From Acidimicrobiaceae bacterium (GTDB lineage: Bacteria > Actinomycetota > Acidimicrobiia > Acidimicrobiales > Ilumatobacteraceae): 64,000 nucleotides of DNA. Made by a program: the position numbers and the translations under genes. Shown piece by piece: positions 25,897-35,712 of the stretch (its first letter is position 1; the number at the start of each line of letters is the position of its first letter). The notes below the pieces were generated by a model. It was not told the DNA's origin and made no database searches. It saw only the letters and a program-made list of their open reading frames with translations. The stretch covers positions 1-64,000 of the forward strand of contig BGOG01000005.1 of NCBI GenBank assembly GCA_003569125.1, given 5' to 3'.

Positions 25897-28575
25897 GTGA
25901 AAGCCGATTTCGTATATTTTTTGGGCAACTCGGCCGCTACTAGTGCAAACGGTGGCCTTGACATCAGCCGTGTTTTGCTTGATTTGGCAATCATTTTGAT
26001 CGTCGCCAAGGTCGCTGCCGAAATCTCTGACAGATTGGCGATACCGGCGGTGATCGGCGAAATCTTGGCCGGAATATTGATCGGTAATTCGGTATTTGGC
26101 TTGGTAAATACGAACGAGATTTTGTATGTGATGTCCGAACTTGGTGTAATTATTTTATTGTTGCAAGTTGGTCTTGAGACTGACGTCGTCGAATTGAAAA
26201 ATGTTGGTCGCGCGTCACTATTTGTTGGCGTAATCGGTGTTGTTGCGCCGATGGTTTTGGGCATCGGCACCGGCTTTTTGTTCGGTAACGAGATTATGCC
26301 GTCACTATTCTTAGGCGCCGCACTAACTGCCACAAGCATCGGCATCACCGCTCGAGTTTTTGGTGACTTGCGCGCATTAGCCACAGTTGAGGCGCGAATC
26401 GTTCTTGGCGCGGCTGTGGCGGATGATGTCTTGGGTTTGATTATTTTGACGGTAATCACACGCATCGTTGAACGCGGATCAGTTGGCATTGGCACAATCG
26501 CTTCGACGACAGCGCTTGCTGTTGTGTTTCTCGTTATCACCAGCACAATTGGATTGGCAATATTTCCTGCTCTGTTTTCAAGAATTGCAAAACTTAGTAA
26601 ATCATCTGCGACGATTCCGGTTGTCGCAATTGGTATCACGCTTGCATTTGCTGTGCTGGCCGACGCCGCGCATCTCGCGCCAATCATCGGAGCCTTCGTC
26701 GCCGGGTTTTCATTGCGTCGCATTGTCGCACACGAACGTGTTGAACGAGATGTCAACTCGCTGGGTCAAATTTTCATCCCGATATTTTTTCTCAATATCG
26801 GTATCAACACCGATATCTCAAGCATGGCGAATGCAAAAGTTCTCGGCATCGCCGCTGCGTTAAGCGCAGTCGCCATTTTTGGAAAACTAATTTCATCAGT
26901 CGGGGCTTTCGGTGTGAGAGCCGACAAATTAGCAATCGGTGTTGGCATGTTGCCTCGCGGTGAAGTCGGTTTGATTTTTGCGACAATCGGTCTGCGCACC
27001 GGCGTTCTTGACGAGGACTTATACGGCGCACTTTTGGTTGTAGTGCTAGTAACAACATTGATCGCCCCACCACTGTTGCGTTGGCGCCTAGGAAAAGAAC
27101 TATCAGCGACTGATGATTCTGATTTAGTTTCTCAACAACCTGCGAATGGGTGGATTTCTGTCGACGAGGGTGTCATATCGTTAAACAGCACTCCACCAGT
27201 GAGCATGCTCGTCGAACTCGGGCTTGATACTGCGCTGCTCGTATCTGATGCTCGGCCCAGTGACAAGATGCTCGACTGGTTCGCGCTTCATCGAAATGCA
27301 ACCCTCAGTTGGAGCACGCAAGACACGATCGGTTTGCTTCGCGTTCTGCGTTATGGCTCGGCTCGATCGTGGCGATTTCTTGACACGATTGGTTTAATCT
27401 CACGGGCGCTACCAGAAGTTGCCAGTGCAATGTCGGCACGATCAAGTGATGCAACAGAACTCGACCCAACACATGCCCTTCGATTCGCAACGGTTGATGC
27501 AGTTTGTTCAAACGCATCACTTGCGACGACCGAATCAGACGAAATAGTTCTTGCCGCCTTCGCCAAAGATATAAATGATGCTGGAGCCGATTGGGCGCAG
27601 GCGATTCGCCGCCTCGATTTGGATCTTGCGACTACTTCTGAAATTGCTCTGCTGGTTGAAGGCAGTGCGATGCTTCAATCAATAACTCAGACTGAACCGT
27701 TGCAAATAACAAATCGATTAGTCACTCAGATCGCAAATCATCTGAAAAACCCAAAGACCGTTGAACAATGTCGACAATTGTTGATCGCCCGCGACAACCT
27801 GGGTGAAACGCAACAGCTTGCGTTGATCGAAATAATCACCAGCGTCCAAGAAGTTCTCGCCCACCCAGATTTGATTGACTCAAGTTCTAATGACCCATTC
27901 GAAGTGCGATTACGGGCCGCACAAGCCCTTGCAACGGACACAAATATCCATGCGCGAATCGCCAACGCACCGGCAAGTTACGTGCTGACGCACTCAGCCG
28001 AAGAACTCGTTCGTCATGCCGAATTGGTTGAGCCGCTTCCGCGCGCTGGACATGCACGAGTTGCGGTTCGAAGAACAGCGACCGACGAACATCAATGGAT
28101 GATCAACATTGCGATCAAAGACCGCTCCGCATTATTGGCCCGATTATCGGGTGCGCTTGCATCGCTTGGGTTAAATGTGATCAACGCCGACATTGCAACC
28201 TGGCCAGACGGCGCGGTTCTCGACACATTCATTGTGCGCAGTGCACAAAAACCAAACTTGGCGTCACTAGATGGTGCGGTTAGCGACGCACTCCGCGGGC
28301 GAATTACAAATGTTCAACGGGGTTCATTAAATCTTTCAGTAACAATTGATCAGAGTGCGCACCCGTGGCATTCGATCGTACGCATTGAAGGCGCTGACCG
28401 CCAAGGATTACTGCGGGATATCACCGCGGGCTTGGCACGAAGCAAAATAGTCATCCACCACGCCAAAATCTCAACTATTGATGCGCAAGTGCACAACGAG
28501 TTCGAGGTTTCAGATCGTCTTGGACGAAAAATTTCGCTTCAAGCCTGCGAACGTGTGAGGCGCGCACTTCGTTAG
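25897..28575 (+). CDS. Kef/CPA2-type cation:proton antiporter fused to a GlnD-like HD-ACT-ACT tail
   Basis: The predicted start is GTG 25897 (VKADFVYFLGNS), giving 892 residues. Residues ~20-400 form a CPA2 exchanger with about twelve membrane helices, ending RVLLDLAIILIVAKVAAEIS, the ion-site region GAAVADDVLGLIIL (the DD pair), ADAAHLAPIIGAFVAGFSLR and GMLPRGEVGLIFATIGLRTG. Residues ~490-715 resemble the central part of GlnD: WRFLDTIGLISRALPEV, then HALRFATVDAV (cf. HxYTVDxH) and LAAFAKDIND in place of LLHDIGKG. YVLTHSAEELVRHAEL matches the GlnD linker before ACT1. ACT1 is at ~732-790 (KDRSALLARLSGALASLGLN) and ACT2 at ~824-884 (ADRQGLLRDITAGLARSKIV). The HD metal ligands look lost. The inferred role is an antiporter controlled by nitrogen or amino-acid signals. 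It is divergent from acyl-CoA dehydrogenase. Confidence 0.85.
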   Translation: MKADFVYFLGNSAATSANGGLDISRVLLDLAIILIVAKVAAEISDRLAIPAVIGEILAGILIGNSVFGLVNTNEILYVMSELGVIILLLQVGLETDVVELKNVGRASLFVGVIGVVAPMVLGIGTGFLFGNEIMPSLFLGAALTATSIGITARVFGDLRALATVEARIVLGAAVADDVLGLIILTVITRIVERGSVGIGTIASTTALAVVFLVITSTIGLAIFPALFSRIAKLSKSSATIPVVAIGITLAFAVLADAAHLAPIIGAFVAGFSLRRIVAHERVERDVNSLGQIFIPIFFLNIGINTDISSMANAKVLGIAAALSAVAIFGKLISSVGAFGVRADKLAIGVGMLPRGEVGLIFATIGLRTGVLDEDLYGALLVVVLVTTLIAPPLLRWRLGKELSATDDSDLVSQQPANGWISVDEGVISLNSTPPVSMLVELGLDTALLVSDARPSDKMLDWFALHRNATLSWSTQDTIGLLRVLRYGSARSWRFLDTIGLISRALPEVASAMSARSSDATELDPTHALRFATVDAVCSNASLATTESDEIVLAAFAKDINDAGADWAQAIRRLDLDLATTSEIALLVEGSAMLQSITQTEPLQITNRLVTQIANHLKNPKTVEQCRQLLIARDNLGETQQLALIEIITSVQEVLAHPDLIDSSSNDPFEVRLRAAQALATDTNIHARIANAPASYVLTHSAEELVRHAELVEPLPRAGHARVAVRRTATDEHQWMINIAIKDRSALLARLSGALASLGLNVINADIATWPDGAVLDTFIVRSAQKPNLASLDGAVSDALRGRITNVQRGSLNLSVTIDQSAHPWHSIVRIEGADRQGLLRDITAGLARSKIVIHHAKISTIDAQVHNEFEVSDRLGRKISLQACERVRRALR

Positions 28576-28624
28576 GTCTTGCTTCGTTAGTGGCAGAGCT
28601 TGCCCGACAGCCTAAAGTTCAAGC

Positions 28625-29814
28625 ATGACTTTGACAGATAACCCGCCCGTTGCAACTGAACGTTGGACACATCAATGGAAAGAACTTTACGAGGAGGTAA
28701 TCAATACTGGCTTGTGCACCGGGTGTGCGGCGTGCGTAATTTCTTGTCCGCATGATGTGATCGGTTATGAACATGAAGAGGGTAAGTACAAACCATTTCA
28801 TCTAGAAGAAGATCTTGGTCTCGATAATTGTGGTCACGGCGAAAAAGGTTGCACAAGTTGCACACGAGCATGCCCGAGATTTCGTGCTTGGGAGCCTGAG
28901 GCAGATATGCACCTGTTTGGTCGTGAACGCAAAGATGAAGAATGTATGGGCAGTACAGGCAACTTCTAATGGTGCGTGCCGCCGACGAGCAGACTCACAA
29001 AAGAGGCCAAGACGGTGGATTCGTTGGTGCGATGTTGATCTGGTTGTTGAAACACGACTATATCGATGCGGCGTTGACGAGTTTTGTTGAAGGTGACGGA
29101 TCTTCTTGGAAGGCGTTGCCTGGTCTCGCACGCACGCCTGAAGAAGTGCTCGCGTCTTCAGGAAGTCGCTACACATATTCGGCGAATACTTTGGCGATTC
29201 GTGATGCCGAAAAAGAGGGGTTGAAGCGTATTGCTCTCGTGGGCATGAGTTGTCAGTCTTCGGCATTGCCGATCATGTGGAAGCGCAAAGCCGGAAAGAT
29301 TGGCAAACCATTTTTGTTCAATATCGGTTTGCTTTGTTCAAAAACTTTTGACGATGCAATTTTCGAAGAATTGTTCTTGGCGAAATATGGTTTGAAAAAA
29401 GAAGAAATGGTCAAGATGAATATCAAGGGCGTGTTTCAGATTTGGATGCGCGACGGCTCGTATCACGAAATTGATCTGAAAGAATGTCACAAATGGACTC
29501 GCGAGGGTTGCAAGATGTGCCCAGACTTCGCGGCCGAGCACGCAGATATTTCTACCGGCGGCATCGGTGAAGATAATGACTGGACCCTGTGCGTTGTACG
29601 CACCGAACTGGGCGAAGAAGTAATGACTCGGATGATCAAAGACGGTTCGATTATTGCGCGACCAGCCGAAACAGATGCGACGGCGATGAAGCTGTTGAGG
29701 CTGTTGAGCATCGTCAGCCGTCGCCGCTGGCCTGAGTTCGCCAACAAGGCTGTCAGCGTCGGCGTACCACCGCCCAAGAAAAAAGCCGATGGCACTTTGC
29801 CAGCGGCGCATTAA
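28625..29814 (+). CDS. FrhB/F420-hydrogenase-beta family iron-sulfur flavoprotein, one frameshift
   Basis: A family whose members move electrons between ferredoxin-like clusters and F420, flavin or quinone partners. The N-terminus has two four-Cys sets: CTGCAACVISC at residues 31-41 and CGHGEKGCTSCTRAC at ~69-83, enough for two 4Fe-4S clusters. After a frame break at the G run 28948-28950 (one G missing), YRQLLMVRAADEQTHKRGQD and GGFVGAMLIWLLKHDYIDAA match the FrhB C-terminal domain. Further Cys sit in VGMSCQSSALP and EGCKMCPDF. Product about 396 residues. Whether it binds F420 here is an inference. It follows the antiporter gene by 49 bases. Confidence 0.8.
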
Positions 29815-29838
29815 CGAGCTTCAACCAGTTTTTGCCGT

Positions 29839-30621
29839 ATGAATGCCGGCTTGTTGCGTGACGCACTAACGCTGATTGCGGGCATCGCTACTGGCTTGAT
29901 GTCAGGCACTTTTGGTGTCGGTGGCGCAGTTATCTCGACACCTGCGATTCGCGCACTTGGTTGCTCGGCTGCACTCGCCGTTGGCACAACCCTGCCGTCG
30001 ATTTTGCCTGGCGCCGTAACCGGCTCGTGGCGTTATCGCCAAGGCGAACTAATTCGTTGGCGAGTCATTGCGTTTACTGCACCAAGTGGCATCGTTGCGG
30101 CCGTTGTTGGTGCGTGGATCTCACCACGCGTGCCTGGCGACGGACATTTATTGATGGTGTTGACTGCGTTGCTTTTGATGTGGAGTGCGATCAATATGAT
30201 TCGCAGTGTTGCACCGAAAGATTCGAGCAACAAAGTTGACGGAGTCGAAAAATCTAAAAATACTTTTGCGGTTCTTACCGGGGTTTCTGCCGGCGGACTG
30301 TCAGGGTTGCTCGGACTGGGTGGCGGAATCATCATGGTGCCGCTTTTTCGACGCTGGCTGAGGCTGCCGATAAAAAATGCAGTCGCCACATCGCTGATTT
30401 GTGTTGGATGTTTCGCGATACCCGGCACGATCACTCACGCGCTAGAAAACGGCATTGATTGGCGATTCGCACTTTGGCTCACCGCCGGTGTCGTAGTTGG
30501 TGCACCGTTTGGCTCAAAAATGGCGTTAAAGATGAGCGACAAAAAACTGCAACGAGTGTTCGGAGTATTTTTGGCCGTAATTTCTGTCGTCTACGGACTT
30601 GGCGAACTTCTCGCTTTATAA
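29839..30621 (+). CDS. TSUP-family (TauE/SafE-like) membrane transporter
   Basis: A 260-residue permease with about eight helices and the typical duplicated TSUP repeat. The first copy has GLMSGTFGVGGAVISTPAIR and the second GLSGLLGLGGGIIMVPLFRR. This family exports or imports sulfite, sulfoacetate and related organic anions, but this member's substrate cannot be assigned. It starts 24 bases after the FrhB-like gene, which suggests cotranscription. Confidence 0.88.
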   Translation: MNAGLLRDALTLIAGIATGLMSGTFGVGGAVISTPAIRALGCSAALAVGTTLPSILPGAVTGSWRYRQGELIRWRVIAFTAPSGIVAAVVGAWISPRVPGDGHLLMVLTALLLMWSAINMIRSVAPKDSSNKVDGVEKSKNTFAVLTGVSAGGLSGLLGLGGGIIMVPLFRRWLRLPIKNAVATSLICVGCFAIPGTITHALENGIDWRFALWLTAGVVVGAPFGSKMALKMSDKKLQRVFGVFLAVISVVYGLGELLAL

Positions 30622-30630
30622 CTGTAATTT

Positions 30631-30678
30631 CAGCGCAATAATTTTAGCGCGCGAGTTTCAGCGAGATAATTTTAGCGC
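30631..30678. repeat. Direct repeat at the end of the uracil-DNA glycosylase gene
   Basis: A 20-base unit, CAGCGCAATAATTTTAGCGC (30631-30650), recurs with two changes at 30659-30678, a period of 28 bases. The second unit lies in the last codons of the convergent uracil-DNA glycosylase gene, so the first looks like a duplicated 3' end of that gene. It may be a small local duplication with no function. Confidence 0.5.
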
Positions 30679-31326
30679 TGTTTTGAAAATACCGTCGAAC
30701 ATTTTTTCGGTGAGTTTGCCCGTGAATGTATTTTGTTGACTCGGATGGTACGAGCAGACGATTTTATATTTTGCGTGTGCAACGACGACGCCGTGACCGA
30801 ACTTGGGTCTCGGGCGAATTTTTAATTCATCACAGATTGCTTGAAACGAAAAAGAACCGAGACAAATAATTACTTTGATATTCGTCAGCATTTCGAGTTC
30901 TCGTGTGAGAAATGAAGAACATTTTTTACGCTCACTGGGTGTCGGCTTATTGGCGGGCGGCGCGCAGCGAACTGCCGATGTGACCCATGCGTTATGCAGA
31001 GTCAAACCATCGTCACGCGAAATTGATTGTGGTTGCGACGCCAAACCGGCTTTGTGCATCGCGCGATACAACCAGTCGCCACTGCGATCGCCGGTGAATA
31101 CTCGGCCCGTTCGATTTGCGCCATGTGCGCCAGGGGCCAATCCCAAAACTAAAACTTGAGCCTGCTTATCTCCGAAGCCAACTATTGGTTTCCCCCAATA
31201 ATTTTCGGTCACATATGCGGCACGCTTTTCGAGAGCGACTTTTTCGCGCCATTTGACCAGGCGTGTGCATTTGTGACAGTCAATTATCTCAATCGCCAAA
31301 TTGTCAAGTTCGTCGTGTTTACGCAC
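30658..31326 (-). CDS. udgB: Uracil-DNA glycosylase, family 5 (UdgB)
   Basis: An iron-sulfur DNA repair enzyme that excises uracil and some damaged bases. The 222-residue product has the family-5 motif LGLAPGAHGANRTGRVFTGD (~61-80), which lacks the Asp or Asn found in other UDG families. It also has the second catalytic block SYHPSQQNTFTG. Four cysteines at about 17, 20, 121 and 136 (CHKC, AVRCAPPANK and KKC) can bind a 4Fe-4S cluster. The MRKHDEL start at 31326 is plausible. It is convergent with the TSUP gene and divergent from the next. Confidence 0.9.
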   Translation of the reverse strand: MRKHDELDNLAIEIIDCHKCTRLVKWREKVALEKRAAYVTENYWGKPIVGFGDKQAQVLVLGLAPGAHGANRTGRVFTGDRSGDWLYRAMHKAGLASQPQSISRDDGLTLHNAWVTSAVRCAPPANKPTPSERKKCSSFLTRELEMLTNIKVIICLGSFSFQAICDELKIRPRPKFGHGVVVAHAKYKIVCSYHPSQQNTFTGKLTEKMFDGIFKTALKLSR

Positions 31327-31369
31327 GACACGAGATTATGCGCTGTGCCGATAGTTTGAAGATCTAGCA

Positions 31370-32020
31370 ATGAACAGCAAAAAATCTCACGCCCCGAAGT
31401 CGACGCTGATAATCATGGTTCGACACGGCAAAACGCCGAGTACGGGCAAATTATTGCCAGGTCGGGCGAAAGGCCTGCACCTCAGCGATATAGGCACGCA
31501 AGAGGCTCACGATGTCGCTCAGCGGCTGAGCAAACTTAAAAATGTCGCCGCGATCTATGCCTCGCCGTTAGAACGAGCACGCGAAACAGCCGCCCCGACG
31601 GCCAAACTTTTGAAACAAAAAGTGATCATCGAAAAAGGTCTTTTCGAATGTGATTTCGGTGACTGGACGGGCAAAGAACTCACCAAACTAATGAAACTTC
31701 CGGAGTGGTCGACCGTTCAGCGCGCGCCGAGTACTTTTCGGTTTCCAAAAGGCGAAAGTTTCACCGAGATGCAAACTCGAATGACTTCGACACTCGACTC
31801 ATTGCGCACGAAACATCAAGGTGGAGTGGTGATTTGTTTCTCGCATGCTGACCCGATCAAAGCCGCGGTCGCCCACGCGATGGGCACCCATCTCGACCTG
31901 TTTCAGCGAATCGTGATCAGCACTTGCTCGGTCAGCGCTGTTTCGTATTCGGCGTACGGGCCCGTAGTGCTGACCGTCAATTCAACAGGTGGCGATCTAT
32001 CTGAATTGCGGATGTCGTGA
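31370..32020 (+). CDS. Histidine phosphatase, MSMEG_4193 family
   Basis: A phosphoglycerate-mutase-like phosphatase of the actinobacterial MSMEG_4193 type. The 216-residue protein has the catalytic LIIMVRHGKTPSTG (His near residue 19), LPGRAKGLHLSDIG, YASPLERARETAAP, LFECDFGDWTGKEL and the second histidine in VICFSHADPIKAAVAHAMG. It overlaps the DUF3090 gene by four bases and forms the known trio MSMEG_4193-DUF3090-SCO1664. The physiological substrate is unknown. Confidence 0.9.
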   Translation: MNSKKSHAPKSTLIIMVRHGKTPSTGKLLPGRAKGLHLSDIGTQEAHDVAQRLSKLKNVAAIYASPLERARETAAPTAKLLKQKVIIEKGLFECDFGDWTGKELTKLMKLPEWSTVQRAPSTFRFPKGESFTEMQTRMTSTLDSLRTKHQGGVVICFSHADPIKAAVAHAMGTHLDLFQRIVISTCSVSAVSYSAYGPVVLTVNSTGGDLSELRMS

Positions 32021-32532
32021 GTTCGTACTTCGAGTTTGATACAACCGACGCATTCACAACTGGTGCACTCGGTGAACCAGGCCAGCGAACATTCGTGTTG
32101 CAAGTGCGTGCCGAGGGTCAACGAATAACAATCAAGTGTGAAAAAGAGCAAGTTGCGGCGATGTCCGAGTACTTGCGCAAACTTCTTGCCGATGCACCGG
32201 ATGTTTCGCAACGACCGATAAAAGACGCGATGCAACTGTCAATGCCCATTGAACCCGAATTCGTGCTCGGCACCGTTGGTTTGGCATACGACTCGATCAG
32301 CGATCGGTTGGTTATTCAACTAGACGAGATCAACATCGTCTCTGACGATGAAAACGACATAGAAAATATAGATCAGCACGATGCTTCACGAATTCGTGCC
32401 AACATCACTCGCGGGCAGGCTGCAGCGTTTTGCGAACATGCCGATGGTGTGGTCGCATCTGGTCGGCCATCTTGTATTTTCTGCGGTCGGCCGATTAACA
32501 AAGATGGCCATTTGTGTCCGCGAATGAATTAG
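32017..32532 (+). CDS. DUF3090-family protein
   Basis: A 171-residue protein of unknown function, named for its constant position between an MSMEG_4193-type phosphatase and a SCO1664-type protein in actinobacteria. The N-terminus YFEFDTTDAFTTGALGEPGQ and RTFVLQVRAEGQRITIKCEK are recognisable. The C-terminus contains a zinc-ribbon-like CIFCGRPINKDGHLCPRMN (CxxC plus HxC), a likely metal site. It overlaps the next gene by 19 bases, so the three are cotranscribed. Confidence 0.88.
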   Translation: MSSYFEFDTTDAFTTGALGEPGQRTFVLQVRAEGQRITIKCEKEQVAAMSEYLRKLLADAPDVSQRPIKDAMQLSMPIEPEFVLGTVGLAYDSISDRLVIQLDEINIVSDDENDIENIDQHDASRIRANITRGQAAAFCEHADGVVASGRPSCIFCGRPINKDGHLCPRMN

Positions 32533-33368
32533 ATAATTCTTCAGAAATAATCAATCACTTGCTTCGCGGTGAACTGACTATCGAAATGCGCATGCCATAC
32601 AGCAGCAACGCAACTTTTTTGGTTTCAATAATTGATCAAGAGAAGACTCTCAAGGCAATTTACAAGCCGATGCGTGGTGAGAGACCTCTTTGGGATTTTG
32701 AGCCGGGCTTGCACAGACGCGAAGTAGCCGCATACCGCTTGGCCGAGGCAATGGCAATGCACTTCGTGCCACCAACTATTTTGCGGGACGGACCACACGG
32801 AGAAGGGTCGGTACAACTTTTAATCGAAGCCAACCCCGATGAGCATTATTTTGAGATTTTCGAGGAGCGACAAGAGTTGCACGATCAATTTCGAGCGATG
32901 TGCGCCTTTGACATCGTGGCGAATAACACCGACCGAAAATCTGGTCATGTATTGGTAGATAAAGATTCGCGCGTTTGGGGAATCGACCACGGCGTGTGTT
33001 TCTCGAAAGATTTCAAACTGCGAACCGTAATTTGGGAATTCGGCAGCGAACCGATATCTGAACTTTTGCTCACAGCGATCCGACCGCTGACCACGAGCGT
33101 GCCACTTGATGTCGCGACTTTGTTGAACGAACAAGAAGTCGTGGCAATCAGCGAGCGCGCCAAATGGCTTGTCGACGGGGCGCAATTTCCGGTCGACCCA
33201 AGCGGTCGCCACTACCCGTGGCCCCTGGTTTACTCGCTTTTGATTTTTCGGCGAGTACTTCGTCAACTGCATCCAAGACCCGTTGAGCGTAAGTTCGATG
33301 ATCGACGAATATATTTTCGCCTGAGTTGTCGGGCTCTATTCGTCTTGGGTTGTCGAGAAAGTCAGTGA
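32514..33368 (+). CDS. SCO1664-family kinase-like protein (3' end possibly frameshifted)
   Basis: A member of the SCO1664 family, distantly related to phosphoinositide/protein kinase folds. The first 239 residues are typical: ATFLVSIIDQEKTLKAIYKP, GLHRREVAAYRLAEAM, FDIVANNTDRKSGHVL (catalytic-loop like), WGIDHGVCFSKD and FPVDPSGRHYPWPLV. Family members normally stop right after PWPLV, near 33230. The open frame here runs 46 codons further and overlaps the opposite gene, so a small indel near 33225 is likely. The start is GTG 32514. Usually mshC or related genes lie nearby, but none is in this window. Confidence 0.82.
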   Translation: MSANELDNSSEIINHLLRGELTIEMRMPYSSNATFLVSIIDQEKTLKAIYKPMRGERPLWDFEPGLHRREVAAYRLAEAMAMHFVPPTILRDGPHGEGSVQLLIEANPDEHYFEIFEERQELHDQFRAMCAFDIVANNTDRKSGHVLVDKDSRVWGIDHGVCFSKDFKLRTVIWEFGSEPISELLLTAIRPLTTSVPLDVATLLNEQEVVAISERAKWLVDGAQFPVDPSGRHYPWPLVYSLLIFRRVLRQLHPRPVERKFDDRRIYFRLSCRALFVLGCRESQ

Positions 33369-34663
33369 GTAGTCGCTCTAACTCAGTTTCATCTTCGGCA
33401 ACAGACACACCAGTCGTCATGCGTAACCCTTGTAAATGCTCGTAACCGGTTAAGTTGCACCACTGCGAGCCAATCACGGCATCTTTTTTAAAGGCTGGCA
33501 AGATGACCGGTATTCCCCTGGCGCGAGAATCAACAATCGCCGATGTTCCCTCGGATACGACAACCACTGCCGAATTGAGTAGTTCGCAGTATCGAAAGTA
33601 CGCCGAAGATATCTCATCAAACGAAATACTTTGGGCACGATGAGACATGCCCCGCTTGATGTCGTTGTCGAGTTCGATTTGTGTATGTGATGCAACAAAC
33701 TCGTTCATGAAATTCAAACTTTTCGAATCACCAGTCGGATACGGACGCCAGATTGTTTTAATCTGATTTCTAGAGTGATTAGTTAGAGAAACGACTGCAC
33801 TGATGCAGTTAAGCCATGGCGCCGAACTCGAAGCATCGGCAGTGCTACCTATCAGCACCAAGTTTTTCGCGTTGCTCGCAACTGTGATCGTCTTTGCGGC
33901 ACCGACCTCGACACTGCCGATTGCAATTATCGAGGTTGCGGGCATCTTGTGCATCCGCGAGCAAACTTCAACGAGTTGCTGGTTGTAAACCAACATCCGA
34001 GTCGGCTTTTTGACCACGGACTTTTAGATGAAGCATTATCCCACTTCATTGGTATCAGCAATGTCGGAATGCCCGCTCGGTTGCCAGCGTCAATCGCCGC
34101 AACTACAAAGCCGGCCTGTCGCTGCATAAGTACGACAATCACATCTGGTGCTTGTTGTGCTGCAAGTTCAGACAGACCGCAATTTTTACAAATCTTTGAA
34201 ACCGCAACTCGAGACCAAAACCAAAAAAACAATCTGGTGCCACGCACAAATGATGGAAACTCTTTAATTATTCTTCGCCAAACCTCGGCGCGATTCTTAA
34301 AAGCACCGCGACACCCGAAAAATTTTGCCACCGATCCGGAACTTGCAGACCGATAAAAAATTTATTTCTTAAGCGTGTTCGGTAGCCACTGGCAAGGTTT
34401 CTGAATCGAAAAGTTAACGCTTCACCCAACTGCGAACCAGTTTTCTTTGCTTTCGAATCATATTTGTACGACACGACATTTTCGAAACTATTTTTAAACT
34501 CGCTCGGAAGTTTCGCCCACCGCTGGCCGTCAAACTCTGCTTGTGGCATCGCCAAAATCACTTGTGCAGAGTCTGACAACTCTTTGAACATCCCATGAAT
34601 TACGAACTGATCAAGATGTGAGAGGTTTCCCGTGACAACGAGGATTTTCTTTCGAGTTGCCAC
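33148..34663 (-). CDS. Glycosyltransferase-like (GT-B-like) protein, frameshifted
   Basis: Three fragments join into one product of about 480 residues. The first is MATRKKILVVTGNLSHLDQF (34268-34663), the second PDVIVVLMQRQAGFVVAAID with AGNRAGIPTLLIPMKWDN (33927-34331), and the third VVKKPTRMLVYNQQLVEVCS to the end. The central part has a two-domain GT-B or epimerase feel: IIAIGSVEVGAAKTITVASN and FRYCELLNSAVVVVSEGTSA with VDSRARGIPVILPAF. This resembles surface polysaccharide CDP-glycerol or UDP-sugar transferases, but no subfamily is certain. Frame breaks lie near 34290 and 34010. A third near 33240 may hide the true stop at about 33230. Confidence 0.6.
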
Positions 34664-34712
34664 GTTTATAACTTATGTCAAACAAATCGGCTGTTACGCC
34701 ACATGTCGCTTT

Positions 34713-35681
34713 TTACGAGCGAGATTTGAGCGCTTCAATAAGTTTTGGTAAAACCTTGTGAACATCACCGACAATACCGAGATCGGCGATTCCGAAAATT
34801 GGCGCTTCTTTGTCTTTGTTGATCGCAATAATATTCTTCGAACCCTTCATGCCGACCATATGTTGCGTCGCACCAGAGATGCCGGCGGCGATATAAACAC
34901 TTGGCTTGACAACTTTGCCCGTCTGACCAACTTGATATGAATATGGCACCCAACCAGCATCAACGATGGCTCGTGATGCACCAGGTGCACCTTTGAGAAG
35001 TTTGGCGAGGTCTTCGATAAGTGAATAGTTGCCCGCTTCACCAAGGCCGCGACCACCCGAAACAACAATTGCCGCTTCGTCAAGTTTTGGACCAGAAGAT
35101 TGTTCGGTATGAACCGCAATTACACGCGCGCCACCTTGCGTGCCCAAATCAGGAACTGCCACGGCGATCACTTCGGGCGCACCGCCAGAGCCAGACTCAG
35201 CGACAAAACTTTTTGGTCGAAACGAAACTAGATGTGGCCCTGGCCCCGTGAACGCTGTTGCGACCAAAAGGTTTCCTCCAAAAATTGGCGTAGTCGCGAT
35301 GACGCCGTCACCCGAATCGGCAATATCAACGTTGTTCGTCAAAACTGTTCGATTTAATTTGACCGACAATCGAGACATCGTGTCGCGACCTTCGTAATTT
35401 TGCGGAAACATGATCACATCTGGCGAATCTCCACCGTCAATAATTGTTTTGATCACCGCAGAAAGAGCGACGCCCGGCAATTTGCCAGCGAGATCTCCGG
35501 TTGCATAAACCTTTGTTGCTCCGTGCTCACCGAGTGATGCTGCGAATCCACTTGCATCGCCACCGACGAACGCGGTGACCTTGCTTGAAAGCGAGCGCGC
35601 CTTGGTCAACAACTCGAGCGTGCCGGTTGTTGCAACGCCGCCAGAGCCTTGCGCGAATACCCAAATGTTATTAATTGCCAT
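34713..35681 (-). CDS. etfA: Electron transfer flavoprotein alpha subunit
   Basis: EtfA pairs with EtfB to carry electrons from acyl-CoA dehydrogenases to the quinone pool. The 322-residue protein has the alpha N-terminus [20 protein letters not shown], the middle [17 protein letters not shown] and the FAD motif [20 protein letters not shown] followed by [20 protein letters not shown]. It lies 31 bases after etfB. The acyl-CoA dehydrogenase at 24528-25769 and the enoyl-CoA hydratase at 55014-55745 are likely functional partners. Confidence 0.95.
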   Translation of the reverse strand: MAINNIWVFAQGSGGVATTGTLELLTKARSLSSKVTAFVGGDASGFAASLGEHGATKVYATGDLAGKLPGVALSAVIKTIIDGGDSPDVIMFPQNYEGRDTMSRLSVKLNRTVLTNNVDIADSGDGVIATTPIFGGNLLVATAFTGPGPHLVSFRPKSFVAESGSGGAPEVIAVAVPDLGTQGGARVIAVHTEQSSGPKLDEAAIVVSGGRGLGEAGNYSLIEDLAKLLKGAPGASRAIVDAGWVPYSYQVGQTGKVVKPSVYIAAGISGATQHMVGMKGSKNIIAINKDKEAPIFGIADLGIVGDVHKVLPKLIEALKSRS

Positions 35682-35712
35682 AAGTGTTCAGCCTTTTGCT
35701 TTGGGATCTATT

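Noticed and set aside
33230-33368. Genuine long 3' overlap of the SCO1664-like gene with the glycosyltransferase
   Set aside because: The family normally ends at PWPLV near 33230. The overlap is explained by an indel in one or both genes.
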